From assembly GCA_963800235.1 (NCBI GenBank), contig CAWDAD010000001.1:1178001-1242000 (forward strand): DNA of 64,000 bases, read 5' to 3'. Made by a program: the position numbers and the translations under genes. Shown piece after piece: positions 63,330-64,000 of the stretch. The notes beneath the pieces were generated by a model. The model was not told the origin of the DNA and did not search any database. It saw nothing but the letters and a program-made list of their open reading frames with translations. The stretch comes from CAVVNP01 sp963800235. Lineage in GTDB: Bacteria > Actinomycetota > Acidimicrobiia > Acidimicrobiales > Iamiaceae. Within the stretch, counting starts at the first letter, position 1. Each line of letters starts with the position of its first letter.

Positions 63330-63803
63330 GTGAGCCGGTGGCCGGTCGTCGTCGCCGACATCGTGCTGATGGGCGTGGTGCAGGCGGGCTGCGGCTACCT
63401 CTCCTACGCCCTGCCGACGCGCGTGCTCGATCGCGATCGCTGGCTCTGGCGGGAGCGGGGCGTCGAGCGGGGCGGCGCCCTGTACACCCGGGGGCTGAAG
63501 GTCAACCGGTGGAAGCACCGGCTGCCGGAGGCGGGGGCGGTCTTCGCCGGCGGCTACGACAAGCGCTCGCTGGGCGGACGATCGACCGCCGCGCTCGAGC
63601 ACTACGTGCGGGAGACGCGGCGCGCCGAGAGCGCCCACTGGGCGATGCTCGCCTGCCTGCCGGTCTTCTTCACGTTCAACCCGTGGTACGCCAGCGCGCT
63701 GCTGACCGTCTACGGGCTGGTCGTGAACGTCCCCTGCATCGTCGCCCTGCGCTCGAACCGCCTGCGCATCGCCCGTCTGCTGGACCGTCGGCTCAGGCGG
63801 TGA
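63330..63803 (+). CDS. Glycosyl-4,4'-diaponeurosporenoate acyltransferase-like membrane protein (CrtO family)
   Basis: 157 residues with hydrophobic helices near residues 5-27 and 112-140. The family centre is RGLKVNRWKHRLPEAG, similar to the IRKWKDKLPE segment of staphylococcal CrtO. GTG 63330 starts it. It faces a convergent carotenoid hydroxylase-like gene, overlapping by 11 bases at their 3' ends, which agrees with carotenoid or lipid acylation. The substrate is not known. Confidence 0.7.
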   Translation: MSRWPVVVADIVLMGVVQAGCGYLSYALPTRVLDRDRWLWRERGVERGGALYTRGLKVNRWKHRLPEAGAVFAGGYDKRSLGGRSTAALEHYVRETRRAESAHWAMLACLPVFFTFNPWYASALLTVYGLVVNVPCIVALRSNRLRIARLLDRRLRR

Positions 63804-64000
63804 CCAGCGGGTCCCGGGTGATCGAGCGGGCCCGCTTCCGCAGGTCGGCCGGCACGATCGGGAACAGGAAGCCGTAGGGCTCGCCACCGAACAGGTGGTG
63901 GATGCGGTGGGCCTCGCGCACCGGCTCGAGCCAGCCGATGACCGCGGTGAAGCGCGTGATCCGGCGGTGGATGTAGACGTCGTGGACGAACAGGTAGGCC
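63793..64000 (-). CDS. crtZ: Carotenoid (beta-carotene) hydroxylase CrtZ-like, C-terminal part
   Basis: Only the last 68 codons are in the window. They read YLFVHDVYIHRR, then VREAHRIHHLFGGEPYGFLF and the end RSITRDPLVTA. The histidine pairs HDxxxHRR and HRIHH are the di-iron ligands of the CrtZ/fatty acid hydroxylase superfamily, and the GGEPYGFLF loop is typical of CrtZ. The 5' end lies beyond the right edge. Confidence 0.75.
   Translation of the reverse strand, partial: AYLFVHDVYIHRRITRFTAVIGWLEPVREAHRIHHLFGGEPYGFLFPIVPADLRKRARSITRDPLVTA

Overview
This window is very GC-rich chromosomal DNA from an uncultured or poorly characterised actinobacterium. The gene content best fits the class Acidimicrobiia or a neighbour. 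It combines mycobacterium-like genes (DesA3-type desaturase plus reductase, LpdA-like flavoprotein, MhuD-like haem oxygenase, DUF222/HNH proteins) with non-mycobacterial ones (carotenoid-type genes, a nucleotide-sugar operon). GTG starts and 4-base ATGA/GTGA overlaps are everywhere. This taxonomic statement is inference from gene content, not from a marker gene. No rRNA, tRNA or CRISPR array was seen.

Layout. 1-6.3 kb (minus strand): nucleotide-sugar operon rfbA-rfbC-rfbB-ugd-UDP-glucuronate decarboxylase. The last gene runs off the left edge and carries a complete 461-residue intein with a LAGLIDADG endonuclease, inserted inside the conserved RIFN/TYGPRM motif. 6.3-11.6 kb: an LCP cell-wall ligase, a membrane desaturase with its flavin/iron-sulfur reductase, and an acyl-CoA dehydrogenase. 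11.7-16.3 kb: pabB-pabC (folate), biotin ligase, and a divergent biotin-dependent acyl-CoA carboxylase alpha chain. 16.4-28.6 kb: an accessory island with a LexA-type box between a DUF222/HNH nuclease gene and a UvrD-like helicase-nuclease, a DUF433/PIN-like toxin-antitoxin pair, an AT-richer stretch with an orphan small gene, and a two-gene restriction-modification system. 28.6-38.8 kb: core genes, including an LpdA-like reductase, a HAD phosphatase, a FetAB-like exporter, a large membrane protein, methylmalonyl-CoA mutase with its MeaB chaperone, and GDP-fucose synthase. 38.8-44 kb: envelope genes (GT-C-like membrane protein, LPG-synthase-like protein, methyltransferase, polyprenol-type glycosyltransferase). 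44-51 kb: a MoxR/DUF58/DUF4350/DUF4129/RDD/SpoIIM cluster. 51-58.4 kb: rhodanese-ThiF protein, sirtuin, leucyl aminopeptidase, cobalamin adenosyltransferase, DM13 protein and cation/proton antiporter. 58.5-64 kb: cobalamin-dependent MetH, an AbrB antitoxin with a broken PIN toxin remnant, an MhuD-like protein, a lipoprotein, and carotenoid-type genes at the right edge.

Themes. Three genes depend on or make active cobalamin (mutase, adenosyltransferase, MetH), plus the mutase chaperone. Biotin ligase sits back-to-back with its probable substrate. A sugar-nucleotide operon lies in the same window as several polyprenol or membrane glycosylation genes.

Sequence quality. More than a dozen genes are broken by single-base indels at positions where the family sequence resumes at once in another frame. 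Breaks are densest in the restriction-modification genes. Most resolvable insertions are a G added after a C, or a C after a G; the losses are usually one base from a short homopolymer. I read these mainly as sequencing or assembly errors and give such genes as full-length CDS with the break points stated.
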